Part shown: positions 43,432 to 53,500 of the stretch, piece after piece
How the letters are laid out: the number at the start of each line of letters is the position of its first letter
How positions within the stretch are numbered: position 1 is the first letter of the stretch
NCBI RefSeq assembly: GCF_000429005.1
Contig: NZ_AUBA01000004.1
Location: 186,001-250,000 of the forward strand
Reading direction: 5' to 3'
DNA: 64,000 nt
Source of the DNA: Novosphingobium acidiphilum DSM 19966
GTDB lineage: Bacteria; Pseudomonadota; Alphaproteobacteria; Sphingomonadales; Sphingomonadaceae
Program-made: the position numbers and the translations under genes
The notes under the pieces: generated by a model
Databases searched by the model: none
What the model was told of the DNA's origin: nothing
What the model saw: only the letters and a program-made list of their open reading frames with translations

Positions 43432-43521
43432 GCAATCGCGCGCTGGAAAGAAGCTGACGTGGCCTCTCGCGGCACAGTGCTGTCCGCGTTTCAGGATGTT
43501 GAAGACATCCTGAAACGCGAT
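43432..43521 (+). pseudogene. Fragment of an outer-membrane efflux protein gene
   Basis: Reading ARWKEADVASRGTVLSAFQ then DVEDIL, about 30 codons resemble the ARWDEASGAYRATALTAFQ/EVEDSL region of the intact OMF encoded 2.4 kb downstream. Nothing on either side continues the similarity. It is a short scrap left by rearrangement. The rest of 43312-43808 holds no supported gene. Confidence 0.5.
43485..43519. repeat. 15-bp perfect inverted repeat with 5-bp loop
   Basis: CGCGTTTCAGGATGT (43485-43499) and its exact reverse complement (43505-43519) flank TGAAG. The left arm is the OMF-derived AFQDV codons and the right arm is an inverted copy, so it may have formed by a fold-back rearrangement. It could also act as a terminator for leftward transcripts. 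Confidence 0.6.
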
Positions 43522-43808
43522 TGCACCATTGTCAATCGGCGTCGAAATACGCTTATCAAAGCAACGGGCCGATCTTTTTAATAAGGCCCATTCGAATCTA
43601 AGCATCCTTAATTAGCGGCAGGAGCCGTGCGAAGACGCGATCACAAAGACCGCATAGCGGGCGCGCCGCATGTGGCGGGCATGTCCCTCCACTATGCCGC
43701 GTGCCATCAGTAACAGAAGAAAAGGAGGAGGACGCCGCGCGGGGTGTGCGGAGTCCTCGGATGCGTCAGGCAGCGACGCGCTGATGGCGGATGGCAAAGG
43801 CCTGGTAG

Positions 43809-44792
43809 GTCACCCCGACCGATGCGGGCGCCGCACAAAGCCTGTTGCTGCCTGGCACATTACAGGCATGGAACGAAGCCAAGATTTTTGCGCGCGTGCC
43901 CGGCTATGTTCACGCCTGGTACCGCGATATCGGCGCGAAAGTTGCAGCAGGCACGCCTCTGGGCTCCATCGACACTCCAGAGATCGACCAGCAGATTATC
44001 CAGGCGCGCGCAACGCTCGCCCGCGTGCGGGCAGAGGCCGCGCTGGCGCGCTCGACCGCCGCACGGTGGAATGACCTGATGATCAGCAAGGCCGTGTCTG
44101 TTCAGGAAACCGACGAGAAGAACGCCAATGCCAAGACCCATGCCGCCGCAGTCGACGAAGCCGCTGCAGCGCTCGGCCGGTTGATGGCGATGAAAGCATA
44201 TGCCACTGTGAGGGCGCCTTTTTCCGGCGAAGTGACGATGCGCAATGCCGATATTGGCGATCTTGTTGGACCCGGAGCCACCGCACAAACGCCGCTGTTT
44301 GCCATGGCCGATGAACAGCGCATGCGAATTTATGTCAATGTGCCACAGCAATACGGGGCCGCGATGCATCCTGGTTTGACCGCCAGTCTCTCCATTCCCG
44401 AGGCGCCGGGCCGAACCTTTGCCGCGCATGTTGCTGCAGCATCTGGCGCCGTCGACAGCAGGAGCGGCGCCTTCCAGGTGCAGCTTATCACCGACAATCC
44501 CGGTGGCATTCTGAAGGCCGGTGGCTATGCGCAGATCCATTTCGACCTACCGGGTTCGGCCTCGCTAGTAACCGTGCCGGCCAGTGCACTGGTTCTGCGA
44601 GGACAGGGCACACATGTGGCCACGGTGGGCCACGATGGACATGTGCACCTGCTGAATGTCGTGCCGGGGCGAGATCTGGGCGGTTCGGTAGAAATTGCCT
44701 CGGGCCTGACGCGCGGCACACGGATTATCGACAATCCGCCGGATTCGATCAGCGAAGACGAAGTTGTGCGCGTGGAAGCCGCGAATGAGTAA
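43809..44792 (+). pseudogene. RND efflux periplasmic adaptor, N-terminally truncated
   Basis: From 43809 the frame reads VTPTDAGAAQSLLLPGTLQ and then the adaptor hairpin and lipoyl segments (RVPGYVHAWYRDIGAKVAAG, APFSGEVTMRNADIGDLVGPG) to a normal C-terminus. An in-frame TAG at 43806-43808 ends it upstream. The signal peptide/anchor, about 40-60 residues, is missing, and the only start codons are a CTG at 43842 and a TTG at 43845. The inner-membrane pump that would normally be encoded with it is absent. It is probably non-functional, a relic at the island edge. Confidence 0.7.
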
Positions 44793-46209
44793 CCGCCGCT
44801 TTTGCTTGCGATGGCATTGGGCGTTGGTCGCAGGAACCTTGCTGCTCGCCGCCTGCTCGAATGCGCCAGCCTATCACCCGGCCACCGTACCGTCGCCTGA
44901 GGCCTATCGCGAAACCGGTCCCTGGGCTGCTGCTACGCCCTCGACCCCGGCTGGCGAGTGGTGGCGTGCCTTGGGTGATCCGCAGCTCGATGCCTTGGAA
45001 AGTCGTATAGCCCGCGACAATCCAACGCTGGCCGCCGCATTTGCCCGCAGCCAAGAGGCCCGCGCAGCGCTGCGCATTGCGCAGGCCGATGCGCTTCCGA
45101 CATTCAGTGGCGCGTCGTCCGTCGGCTATGATCGGCAGTCCGACAACCGCCCCTTGCGCAGTGCCAGCCAGCCTGCGGATTATGGCAACACCATACTCGG
45201 GATCGGGGCCAGCTACGAACTGGACCTGTGGGGTCGGGTGCGCGATTCGATTGCAGCAGGCCGCTCCAATGCCTTGGCCAGCAACGACGATGTCGCCACG
45301 ATCCGGCTTAGCCTGGAATCCGACCTTGCGCGCAGCTATGTCTTGTTGCGCGGGCTCGATGCCGAAACCGATCTGCTCAATGCCAGCATTGCCGCCTACA
45401 AGCAGGCGGACCAAGTTGTGCGCGCGCGCTTTGACGGGGGGATCGCGACCGGGATCGATACGGGACGTTCGGGCGCGCTTTTGGCTGATGCCAAGGCGCA
45501 GCTGGCTGATGTTCGCGCCGCCCGCGCGCGACTGGAACACGCGATCGCAAGCCTGGTCGGTACACCCTCTTCATCGTTTGCGCTGCCTCCGTCCGGAAAC
45601 ACGTTGCATGTCTTCGTCATGCCGGTCGGGCTGCCATCGACGTTATTACAGCGGCGACCCGATGTCGCGGCGGCGGAACGGCGCATGTTTGCCGCCAATC
45701 GCGCAATTGGCGTGGCACGCGCCGCCTTTTTCCCGACTATCGACCTGACAGCGACAGGCGGGACCAATGCCACCAGTCTGGCGGGACTGGCCGCAGCGTC
45801 CAACGCGTTCTGGGCCATCGGCCCGACGCTGGCTTTAAGTCTTTTCGATGGCGGACGTCGCAAGGCCGGGGTGCAGATGGCGCAAGCGCGTTGGGATGAG
45901 GCAAGCGGTGCGTATCGTGCAACCGCGCTGACCGCGTTTCAGGAAGTCGAGGACAGTTTGTCTGCACTCCACTATTTTGGCGACGAAGATCAGGCCGAAG
46001 CCCGTGCCGCTGAAGAAGCACAACAGGCCGCAGACCTGTCGACTATTCGCTATGAAAAGGGGGCGTCCAATTACCTTGACCTCGTCAATTCGCAAACCGC
46101 AGCGCTCCTTGCGCAACGCCGCGCCATCGAAGTGCACACCCTTCGGCTGAATGCGGCTGTAGCTTTGGCACACAGCCTTGGCGGGGGATGGGAGTCAGCC
46201 GCGCCCTGA
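44785..46209 (+). CDS. NodT-type outer-membrane efflux lipoprotein
   Basis: 474 aa. The lipoprotein signal ends LLLAACS. Two repeats of the OEP fold are present; AGEWWRALGDPQLDALE, YELDLWGRVRD and TALTAFQEVEDSL are family signatures. It forms the trimeric outer-membrane channel of an RND or ABC efflux system. It overlaps the truncated adaptor gene by 8 bp. Its own pump is missing here; it could serve another system. Confidence 0.87.
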   Translation: MSNRRFCLRWHWALVAGTLLLAACSNAPAYHPATVPSPEAYRETGPWAAATPSTPAGEWWRALGDPQLDALESRIARDNPTLAAAFARSQEARAALRIAQADALPTFSGASSVGYDRQSDNRPLRSASQPADYGNTILGIGASYELDLWGRVRDSIAAGRSNALASNDDVATIRLSLESDLARSYVLLRGLDAETDLLNASIAAYKQADQVVRARFDGGIATGIDTGRSGALLADAKAQLADVRAARARLEHAIASLVGTPSSSFALPPSGNTLHVFVMPVGLPSTLLQRRPDVAAAERRMFAANRAIGVARAAFFPTIDLTATGGTNATSLAGLAAASNAFWAIGPTLALSLFDGGRRKAGVQMAQARWDEASGAYRATALTAFQEVEDSLSALHYFGDEDQAEARAAEEAQQAADLSTIRYEKGASNYLDLVNSQTAALLAQRRAIEVHTLRLNAAVALAHSLGGGWESAAP

Positions 46210-46408
46210 ACGGTTTGACCGCCTTAAAGCCAAAACCCTGATTTCTCGCCCGATTTTGGTGGCGTTGCGATGAAACGGGCATGCGGAAATCAGGATGCGC
46301 TCGCCTGATCCGTCGCGCCACAAATCAGGCAAACAGCCGCACATCGCCCTGGCATCGGATAATCCTCCTTGCCGTTTTCCGCGGTTTGGCGGAGAGCCAA
46401 ACGTCACC

Positions 46409-47008
46409 ATGGTTACACCCGCTCCCCATCGCATGCCAATTGCCGAGGGCACCCGCCTGTTCCAGCCCGGCCAGGAATGCCCGGGCTATGTCGTCGTCCA
46501 CGAAGGAACGATCCGCGTTTCGATCACGGCGGAAAACGGCCGGGAAATTGTGTTGTATCGAGTGCGTCCAGGCGATGTGTGCCTGCAAACCTTCAGCGCA
46601 TTGGTGCACGGCACAGCTTATACCGCTGAAGGTCTGGCAGAAACCGATCTGGTGATCGAGATCGTCCCGCCAAATGCGTTTCAGGACCTGGTGCTGACCA
46701 ACGCGGACTTTCGTTCGCGCCTGTTCGGGGCAGTGGCCGACAGGTTTTCAGATCTCGAGCGCTTGGTCGAGGATGTCGCGCTGACCGGCATTCCGGCACG
46801 CCTGGCACGAGCGCTTTTGCGGATGGCCGATCGCGCGGATGCGGTAAATTTGCGGCATGAAGCGCTTGCGATCGAGATCGGCACTGCACGTGAGGTGATA
46901 AGTCGGCAATTGGCCGCCTTTTCACGCTCTGGCCTTATTTCAGGCACCCGCGGCGTCATCCATCTGGTGTCCCGACCCGGGTTGAAGTCGATAGCAGGCG
47001 AAATCTGA
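46409..47008 (+). CDS. Crp/Fnr-family regulator
   Basis: 199 aa. An N-terminal cyclic-nucleotide-binding-like barrel (EGTRLFQPGQECPGYVVV) is joined to a C-terminal HTH (IEIGTAREVISRQLAAF). The Fnr iron-sulfur cysteine cluster is absent, but two cysteines (in GQECPG and GDVCLQ) could sense sulfur or redox. Context suggests control of the sulfur locus that follows; a palindrome at 47029 is a candidate target. A longer frame upstream of ATG 46409 lacks family sequence. Confidence 0.83.
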   Translation: MVTPAPHRMPIAEGTRLFQPGQECPGYVVVHEGTIRVSITAENGREIVLYRVRPGDVCLQTFSALVHGTAYTAEGLAETDLVIEIVPPNAFQDLVLTNADFRSRLFGAVADRFSDLERLVEDVALTGIPARLARALLRMADRADAVNLRHEALAIEIGTAREVISRQLAAFSRSGLISGTRGVIHLVSRPGLKSIAGEI

Positions 47009-47028
47009 TCGCGAATATTTTGCGCGTG

Positions 47029-47043
47029 TGTGACCATGTCACA
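47029..47043. promoter_or_regulatory. Crp/Fnr-like palindrome TGTGA-N5-TCACA
   Basis: TGTGACCATGTCACA lies between the Crp/Fnr gene and the DUF2892 gene, 57 bp before the latter's ATG. The spacing is one base shorter than classical CRP sites. It is a plausible binding site of the adjacent regulator. Confidence 0.5.
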
Positions 47044-47099
47044 GACTCTGCCTCGCACGAGGCCCATGCCTTTCCGATCAAGAATGGAAGGGATCGAAC

Positions 47100-47288
47100 A
47101 TGCGCAACGAAGGAAACGTAGATCGGCTGCTTAGGGTCGTGGTGGGGCTAGCTGTCCTGGCTCTCGTGTTTGTGGGCCCCAGGACGCCATTTGGCTGGAT
47201 CGGGCTCGTGCCATTGTTCACAGGCATTTTCGGCTTTTGCCCGGCTTACAAGTTGCTGGGCATCAACACTTGCGGCATCCGCCGTTAG
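47100..47288 (+). CDS. DUF2892 (YgaP transmembrane-like) protein
   Basis: 62 aa with two hydrophobic segments (LLRVVVGLAVLALVFV and WIGLVPLFTGIFGFCP). N-terminal RNEGNVDRLLR and C-terminal CPAYKLLGINTC are the DUF2892 hallmarks. In YgaP this unit anchors a rhodanese domain to the membrane; here it stands alone. The two cysteines could accept sulfane sulfur. Confidence 0.82.
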   Translation: MRNEGNVDRLLRVVVGLAVLALVFVGPRTPFGWIGLVPLFTGIFGFCPAYKLLGINTCGIRR

Positions 47289-47305
47289 GACCTCCGTGGC
47301 TCAGG

Positions 47306-48334
47306 TCAGGGCTTTACTGCGCTCTCGTTCTTGGATCGCTGAGCCGCTACAGCCTCTCGAATGGGCTGAAATGGGCCGTACTTATGCTGGCTGAATGAAA
47401 AGCTGTCAGCATAGGGCCCGTAGGCCGTATCAACCGGCTTCTCGATCCGGTTCGGAAAATCACGATCGAGGTCGACCTTGTGCGGGCGAGGTTGGGCCTC
47501 GACAAAGGCGGCGACGTCCCAGGCATCCGTTACCGAAAGCGCGGGTGCAGCCCACGTTGTGCCATTGGGCATGTTGTTGTGAATGAAATTGGCAGCGTTG
47601 GTCAGCCGGGCCATGCCTGCGCCGTCGTTGAAGCTGTCGGGGCCCCACAACGGCGGCACAGCATAACCGGGATTACTCCCCGCGCCCTGTCCTTCGCCAC
47701 GCGTGCCATGGCAGGTCGCGCATTGCCCGGCGAACACCTGCCGCCCACGCACAGGATCAGCTGCGCGCGCCAGTTCGGGCATTTGCCCCGGACCTTGCCC
47801 ATCGGTTCGCGAACCAACCAATCGCCCCATCGACAGGAATTTGAGGTAGGCGACTATCGCCGTCATTTCTGCGCTTTCCTGAGGAAGCGGCTTGCCGTTG
47901 AGACTGCGCACCACACAACCGTTGATGCGCTCCTCGATCGTACCGACTTTACCCGAACGCGCCCGGTAATTGGGATAGGCGGCGAAGGCGCCAACCAGCG
48001 GCAAGCCGAATTTTCGGGTTCCACCATCAATATGGCAACTCTGACAATCAAGATTGTTGCCTGCATAGCGAAGGCCCGGATCAGCCGCGTGGGGACCGAT
48101 CAATGCTGCGGTCTTTACGATCAGATCGTGACCCTTTCGCACAGTGCGCCCCCAATCGTCGTCGTGCAGGCCAGCGATATCGGGAACTGACCAAGCCGAG
48201 GACAATTGCAGAGGCGCCAACGGTGTCGCAGCCACTGCATGGCGGATGCCGAACAAATTGGCGAACGCCCAACCTGCGACGAGCGCAACAAGCCCGAGCC
48301 CCAACCTCAATCGGAGAGTCTTCAGGCCATGCAT
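47306..48334 (-). CDS. tsdA: Dihaem cytochrome c, thiosulfate dehydrogenase (TsdA)-like
   Basis: 342 aa, exported by an N-terminal signal/anchor. Haem 1 binds CQSCH (97-101) and haem 2 CATCH (205-209). Between them, RINGCVVRSLNG places Cys140 where TsdA has its unusual cysteine haem ligand, the mark of thiosulfate dehydrogenase. TsdA joins two thiosulfates to tetrathionate with electrons passed to respiration. The sulfur genes that follow agree with this role. Confidence 0.78.
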   Translation of the reverse strand: MHGLKTLRLRLGLGLVALVAGWAFANLFGIRHAVAATPLAPLQLSSAWSVPDIAGLHDDDWGRTVRKGHDLIVKTAALIGPHAADPGLRYAGNNLDCQSCHIDGGTRKFGLPLVGAFAAYPNYRARSGKVGTIEERINGCVVRSLNGKPLPQESAEMTAIVAYLKFLSMGRLVGSRTDGQGPGQMPELARAADPVRGRQVFAGQCATCHGTRGEGQGAGSNPGYAVPPLWGPDSFNDGAGMARLTNAANFIHNNMPNGTTWAAPALSVTDAWDVAAFVEAQPRPHKVDLDRDFPNRIEKPVDTAYGPYADSFSFSQHKYGPFQPIREAVAAQRSKNESAVKP

Positions 48335-48491
48335 TCTCGATTCTCCCACGTGTCGAGCTTGAAGGCATCCACCAGATTGGCCCGATGGGTCAACGAGAAC
48401 TGAGCGCGCACTTTTCCCCAGATTTGCCTCAAACACTGCTTTTAATATTAGAATATGCGAATATGTCAGCAACAGCACAACCACAAGGAAA

Positions 48492-49364
48492 ATGACTTTG
48501 ACCGATACGTCGCCTCATTCGCCGGATGCCATCACAATGGAAGACTGGGCCGGTGAGATGGGTGAAAGGTGGCTGGCCAATCTCAAAGCGTTTGAAAGTA
48601 CAATCGCCCCGGTCGGCGAAGCCTTACTGGCCCACGCCGACTATCGCCCGGGTGAGCGCGTGCTCGATATCGGTTTTGGGGGCGGCGCATCCAGTATGGC
48701 CATTGCGCGCGCCGTGGCACCGGGCGGCGAAGTGCTGGGGATCGACATTTCGCGTGATCTGGTCGCCGCCACCACTCGCCGGGCGGCGACCGAAGGTGTG
48801 GCCAACGCGCGCTTTGTCTGTGCAGATGCCGCCCATGTGATTGTGCCTGATGCACCTTATGATCGTCTCTGTTCGCGTTTTGGAAGCATGTTCTTTGTCG
48901 ATCCGGTTGGCGCGTTCACCAACCTGCGCAAGGCGCTCAAAACTGGCGGACGAATTGATCTCGCGGTCTGGGCGCCGCCGCAAGACAATCCCTGGTTGAG
49001 CGCCGTGGTGGCGCTGGCGCGTCGACATATCGAGCTCCCGGCATCGATTCCAGGCGCGCCGGGGCCGTTCGCCTTCGATGATCCAGACTATTTGAACCGC
49101 ATCCTGACCGAAGCCGGTTTTCACTCGGTGAAGTGGGCGCGCAGCGCTGGGCAGGTCCCGGTCGGCGGACAGGGCAACACGCCCGCGGGTGCGCTGACAT
49201 TTGCCCGCAACGCCTTATCGACTGGTCGGGTCCTGCTGGAATATCCTGAGAGCGTTCAGCAAGCGGTGACCAGCGAATTGCTCGAACTTTACACCCGCCA
49301 TTACCGACCGGGCGAAGGGGTCATGATGGGCTATTGCGCCTGGTTGGTGTCGGCGGTCGCCTGA
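48492..49364 (+). CDS. SAM-dependent class I methyltransferase
   Basis: 290 aa. SAM motif I is VLDIGFGGGASS, with the acidic ribose-binding residue in GIDISRD and the post-motif ARFVCADAAH. It resembles UbiE-like methyltransferases. The substrate is unknown; thiol or arsenic methylation is conceivable from the locus but not shown. The upstream 150 bp contain an AT-rich promoter-like stretch (48441-48466) with GAATATGCGAATATG. Confidence 0.78.
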   Translation: MTLTDTSPHSPDAITMEDWAGEMGERWLANLKAFESTIAPVGEALLAHADYRPGERVLDIGFGGGASSMAIARAVAPGGEVLGIDISRDLVAATTRRAATEGVANARFVCADAAHVIVPDAPYDRLCSRFGSMFFVDPVGAFTNLRKALKTGGRIDLAVWAPPQDNPWLSAVVALARRHIELPASIPGAPGPFAFDDPDYLNRILTEAGFHSVKWARSAGQVPVGGQGNTPAGALTFARNALSTGRVLLEYPESVQQAVTSELLELYTRHYRPGEGVMMGYCAWLVSAVA

Positions 49365-49370
49365 ACGGGT

Positions 49371-49775
49371 TCAGGCGGGTACAGCAGCGGCGGGCCTGTT
49401 GGCCATGTGCCAACCCAGCCGGTCGATCTTTTCCAGAATGCCATTCGCGAGCGGCGATGGTGGCACGATTTCGTTCCACGCCTGGTGAAAACACAACAGC
49501 CACCCTTCGACTTCGGCGGCCCCGATAGGTGCCATAAAATGCCGGCTTCGCAGCCGTGGGTGGCCATATTTTTCAGTGTAAAGCGGTGGTCCGCCCAGCC
49601 AGCCTGTCAGATACTCGAACAATTTCTCCTCCGCGCGCACCAATGATGGCGGATGCACTGCCCGGCAGGCCGCAGCCTCTGACAGGATATCCATCAGCAC
49701 ATAGAAGCGGGCGACCAGCGCCCGAACCATGCTTTCGCCTCCGAGCGCAGCATAGGGCGATCCCTGCGCGTCCAT
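49371..49775 (-). CDS. Truncated-haemoglobin-like globin
   Basis: 134 aa. SPYAALGGESMVRALVARFY is the typical group II truncated globin start, followed by LTGWLGGPPLYTEKYGHPRLR with the proximal His region and WLLCFHQAW. It binds haem and may detoxify NO or sense sulfide. ATG 49775 is used; a TTG at 49793 would overlap the thioredoxin gene. It is last in the minus-strand run that begins at the rhodanese gene. Confidence 0.8.
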   Translation of the reverse strand: MDAQGSPYAALGGESMVRALVARFYVLMDILSEAAACRAVHPPSLVRAEEKLFEYLTGWLGGPPLYTEKYGHPRLRSRHFMAPIGAAEVEGWLLCFHQAWNEIVPPSPLANGILEKIDRLGWHMANRPAAAVPA

Positions 49776-49777
49776 GT

Positions 49778-50200
49778 TCACGTCCTGGCCCAATCGACGA
49801 TGCGGCGAACATCCATTGCTCCTGACACGCGCTTTACCTCGTGACCGCCGACAAACAGCGCCAGCGTTGGGATCGAGCGGATGGCGTGCGCACCCGCCAA
49901 CGCCTGTTCCTGTTCGGTATCCACCTTGAGCAGGCGCATGTGGGGTTCCAATATGCGTGCGGCCTGGTCAAAGGCAGGAGCCATCGCCTTGCACGGGCCA
50001 CACCAAGGCGCCCAGAAATCGACCAGCACCGGCAGACTGCCCTTGCCGACATAGGCGGCAAATGCACTGCTGTTGACTGGCGCCGGATGGCCCGTGAACA
50101 GTGGTGTGTGGCATTTGCCGCAATTGGGCGCCTCGGCCAGTCGTTCGGGTGGCACCCGGTTGCCGGCCAGGCAATGCGGGCAGACGACGATTGCGCTCAT
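49778..50200 (-). CDS. trxC: Thioredoxin 2-type (TrxC) thioredoxin
   Basis: 140 aa. An N-terminal zinc motif CPHC (7-10) ... CGKC (27-30) precedes the thioredoxin fold with the active site WCGPC (66-70) and cis-Pro in SIPTLALF. It reduces protein disulfides and persulfides. It is 36 bp downstream of the ArsR gene on the same strand. Confidence 0.9.
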   Translation of the reverse strand: MSAIVVCPHCLAGNRVPPERLAEAPNCGKCHTPLFTGHPAPVNSSAFAAYVGKGSLPVLVDFWAPWCGPCKAMAPAFDQAARILEPHMRLLKVDTEQEQALAGAHAIRSIPTLALFVGGHEVKRVSGAMDVRRIVDWART

Positions 50201-50236
50201 GACATTCTCCGTCGGTCCGCAATGACTTGCGGACAG

Positions 50237-50581
50237 CTAGGCAGACAGCTTCTGGACGTCGGGGGTCGCAACGATCGCGGAACCATCGCACAGTTCGCAC
50301 AAGGCGTGGATGATGCCGGATACGACTCGGTCCTTGAGGCTGTACCAGCGGACATTGGCCTCGATCCGCACCAGAACCGCGTCTTCGGCGCGCAGCAGCG
50401 CAAGATGCTGCGACACGCCCGATTGCGACAGACCGGTCAGTGCCACCAGTTCGTTGACGCTGACCTCTCCCTCGTCCATCCGGCACAGCATCAACAGCCG
50501 TTCGGGATGGCTCATCACTTTGAGCCGTTGCGCCATATAGCCTGCATTGGCTTTGAGTTCGGTCAGATCGGTGGGTTTCAT
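50237..50581 (-). CDS. ArsR-family repressor, BigR/SqrR-like
   Basis: 114 aa. Winged helix: MSHPERLLMLCRMDEGEVSV, then LTGLSQSGVSQHLALLR. Cys33 (LLMLC) and Cys95/Cys98 near the C-terminus are spaced like the redox pair of the persulfide sensors BigR and SqrR. It lacks the CVC metal motif of arsenic ArsR. It probably derepresses the sulfide genes when persulfidated. It overlaps the RND gene by 4 bp. Confidence 0.8.
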   Translation of the reverse strand: MKPTDLTELKANAGYMAQRLKVMSHPERLLMLCRMDEGEVSVNELVALTGLSQSGVSQHLALLRAEDAVLVRIEANVRWYSLKDRVVSGIIHALCELCDGSAIVATPDVQKLSA

Positions 50582-53500
50582 GATTCCTCCACAGATAGTG
50601 ATACGCCGTCATCGCGCAAGACCACATAAATTGCCGGGATTACGAGCAAAGTCAGCAGGGTTGACGAAGCAAGGCCAAACAGCAGCGAAATCGCCAAACC
50701 CTGAAAGATCGGATCGGTCAGGATCACGCTGGCGCCGATCATGGCGGCGGCGGCGGTCAGCGCGATCGGCTTGACGCGGATGCGGCCGGCTTCGATCAGC
50801 ACTGCGCGCAAGGGCTTGCCCGGGGTGCTGGCATGGCGGATGAAATCGACCAGCAGGATCGAATTGCGCACGATGATCCCGGCCAGCGCGATAAACCCGA
50901 TCATGCTGGTGGCGGTAAACGGCGCGCCGAACAGCATGTGGCCGATCACAATGCCGATCAGCGTGAGCGGAACCGGCGTCAGGATCACCAGCGGCAACTT
51001 GAATGATCCGAACTGCCCGACCACCAGCACATAGATCGCCAGCAATGCGACCATGAACGCCCCGCCCATGTCGCGGAACGTGACCCAGGTGATTTCCCAT
51101 TCGCCATCCCACAACAGGCTGGCATGGCTTTCATCATCGGGCTGTCCGTGCAGCAGGATCACCGGTTTGGTGAGGCCGTGGCCGGCCCAGTCATAGGCAT
51201 CGACAGCCTGATCGACGGCCAGCATTCCGTAGATCGGTGCCTCATAGCGCCCGGCGAGGTCAGCCATGACCATTGTCGCGCCGCGGCCATCGCGCCGGAA
51301 CATCGCCTGACCACCCTGTTCGCGATGCACATCGACCAGCGCCCCCAGGTTCAGCAACTGCCCACCGGGCGCCATCGCCACCGGCGTTGCGGCGAGCTCG
51401 CCGCTCCACTGCCGTTGGTTCTGGTCCAGGCCCATGACGATCGGCAAGGGGTCGCGATCCGCGCCGCGCGGTGCGTAGCCCAGCGTCTGCGTGCCCATCA
51501 GCGCGCCGATGCTGTCCAGCACTTGACGCTCGCTCACGCCATATTGGTCAAGCTTGCTACGGTCGGGCACCAATCGCAGCGTGGGCAAGGCATGGCCGAA
51601 CGAATTGTCGGTATCGACAATGAACGGGACCGATTTGAAAATCTGTTCCACCGCGAGCGCGGTTTTTTGCCGCGTCGCCTCATCGGGGCCATAGATTTCG
51701 GCCAGTAGCGTTGCCAGAACTGGCGGCCCCGGCGGGGTTTCCACCACCTTGATCACACCACCCGCAGGCAAGACGATCGCTTTGAGCCGCTCGCGCAAAT
51801 CCACCGCGATCGCATGGCTCGACCGGCTACGGTCGCCCATGGGTTTCAGGCTGACCATGGCATCGCCCAGATTGGGCGCGGCACGCAGGAAATAGTGACG
51901 CACAAGCCCGTTGAAATTGAATGGCGCGGCCGTCCCGGCGTACGCTTCCATCGCGGTGACTTCGGGCATCTGCCGCGCCACTGCCGAGGCCGCTTCGAGC
52001 ACGCGCGAAGTGCCCTCCAGACTGGTGCCGACCGGCATGTCGACGACCAGTTGCACTTCGCTCTTGTTGTCGAACGGCAGCAGTTTGACCACGACCGCTT
52101 TGAAATAGAACATGCTGCACGCGACCAGTGTCGCAATGCCCACGCCGATCAGAAAGCCCCGTGCGCTGGCGCGTGTGGCGATCACGCGTGACGCATAGCG
52201 GACATAGATCGCCCCCAATCGTCCGCCACCAGCCACGTCATGGTCGTGCCCGGTCAGTGTTTTGCGGGCAAAGCGGACCATCAGCCAGGGCGCGATGATC
52301 ACCGCGACAAAAAAGCTGAACACCATTGCGGCCGACGCATTGATCGGGATGGGCGCCATATAGGGGCCCATGAGCCCCGACACGAACAGCATCGGCAACA
52401 GCGCGGCGACCACTGTCAGCGTGGCAATGATCGTGGGGTTGCCGACTTCGGCCACGGCCTCGATCGCGGCCTGCTGGCGGCTGCGGCCATCCTTCATCGC
52501 CCAGTGGCGGGCAATGTTCTCGATCATTACGATCGCATCATCGACGAGGATGCCGATCGAGAAAATCAGCGCGAACAGGCTGACCCGGTTGATCGAGAAC
52601 CCCATGCTGCGCGAGGCAAACATCGTCAGCATGATCGTCGTTGGAATAACGATCGCGGTCACCGCCGCTTCGCGCCAGCCGATCGCAAAACCGATCAGGA
52701 TGACAATCGACACCGTGGCGAGCGCCAGGTGAAAGATCAGCTCGTTGGCTTTGTCATCGGCCGACTGACCATAATCGCGGGTTACGGTAACGGCCACGCC
52801 CGCCGGGACCAGCGATCCCTTCAGCGCCTCGACCCGCGCGATGACCGCCTGGCTGACATTGACCGCGTTGGCGCCATTGCGCTTGGCCACGGCGATCGAC
52901 ACCGCAGGCGCCGAGGTCCAGCCGGCTTGCGCATCCTTTGCCCAGCGCCAGCTTCGCGCCTGATCCTGCGTTGCGCCCTGCACCACTTGCGCGACATCGC
53001 CCAATTGCACTGGCGCGCCGCTGGCGGACCGCACGGTCAGCGCGCGCACTTCGTCGGCGCTGGCCAGCGAGCGCCCGGCCGTAACCGCCATGGCGGCGCC
53101 ACCTTCGCGCACCGTACCGCCCGGAAAGCTCCGCCCTGCCTGGCCAATCGCGTCCATGATCGCGGACAGCGGTACGCGCTGCGCCGCAAGGCGAGCAGGA
53201 TCGGGGATCACGCGGATGGCGTCCTGCTGGCCGCCGGTGATGAAGGTTATGCCGACATCATCGACTTTGGCGACTTCACTGCGCAGCTTGGTCGCCAGAT
53301 CGTAAAGCGTGCGGTCATCCCATTGCCCGACCGCGCCCGGCTTGGGTGTCAGTGTCAGGACCACAATCGGCACATCGGATATGCCGCGGGTGGTGATCTG
53401 TGGCGGGGCGATGCCGACAGGAATCTTGTCAGCGTTGGCCCTGATCTTCTCGTCGATGCGGGTGGCAGCAGCTTCGGGATTGGACCCGACGACAAACCGC

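Noticed and set aside
43312..43808. Possible third copy of the tRNA-derived repeat at the island's right end
   Set aside because: Read for the 45-bp repeat and its CTCCGCTACCA end on both strands; none seen.
46237..46294. Inverted repeat CCTGATTTC ... GAAATCAGG after the OMF gene
   Set aside because: Arms of 9 bp with a 40-bp spacer; too loose to call an operator or terminator.
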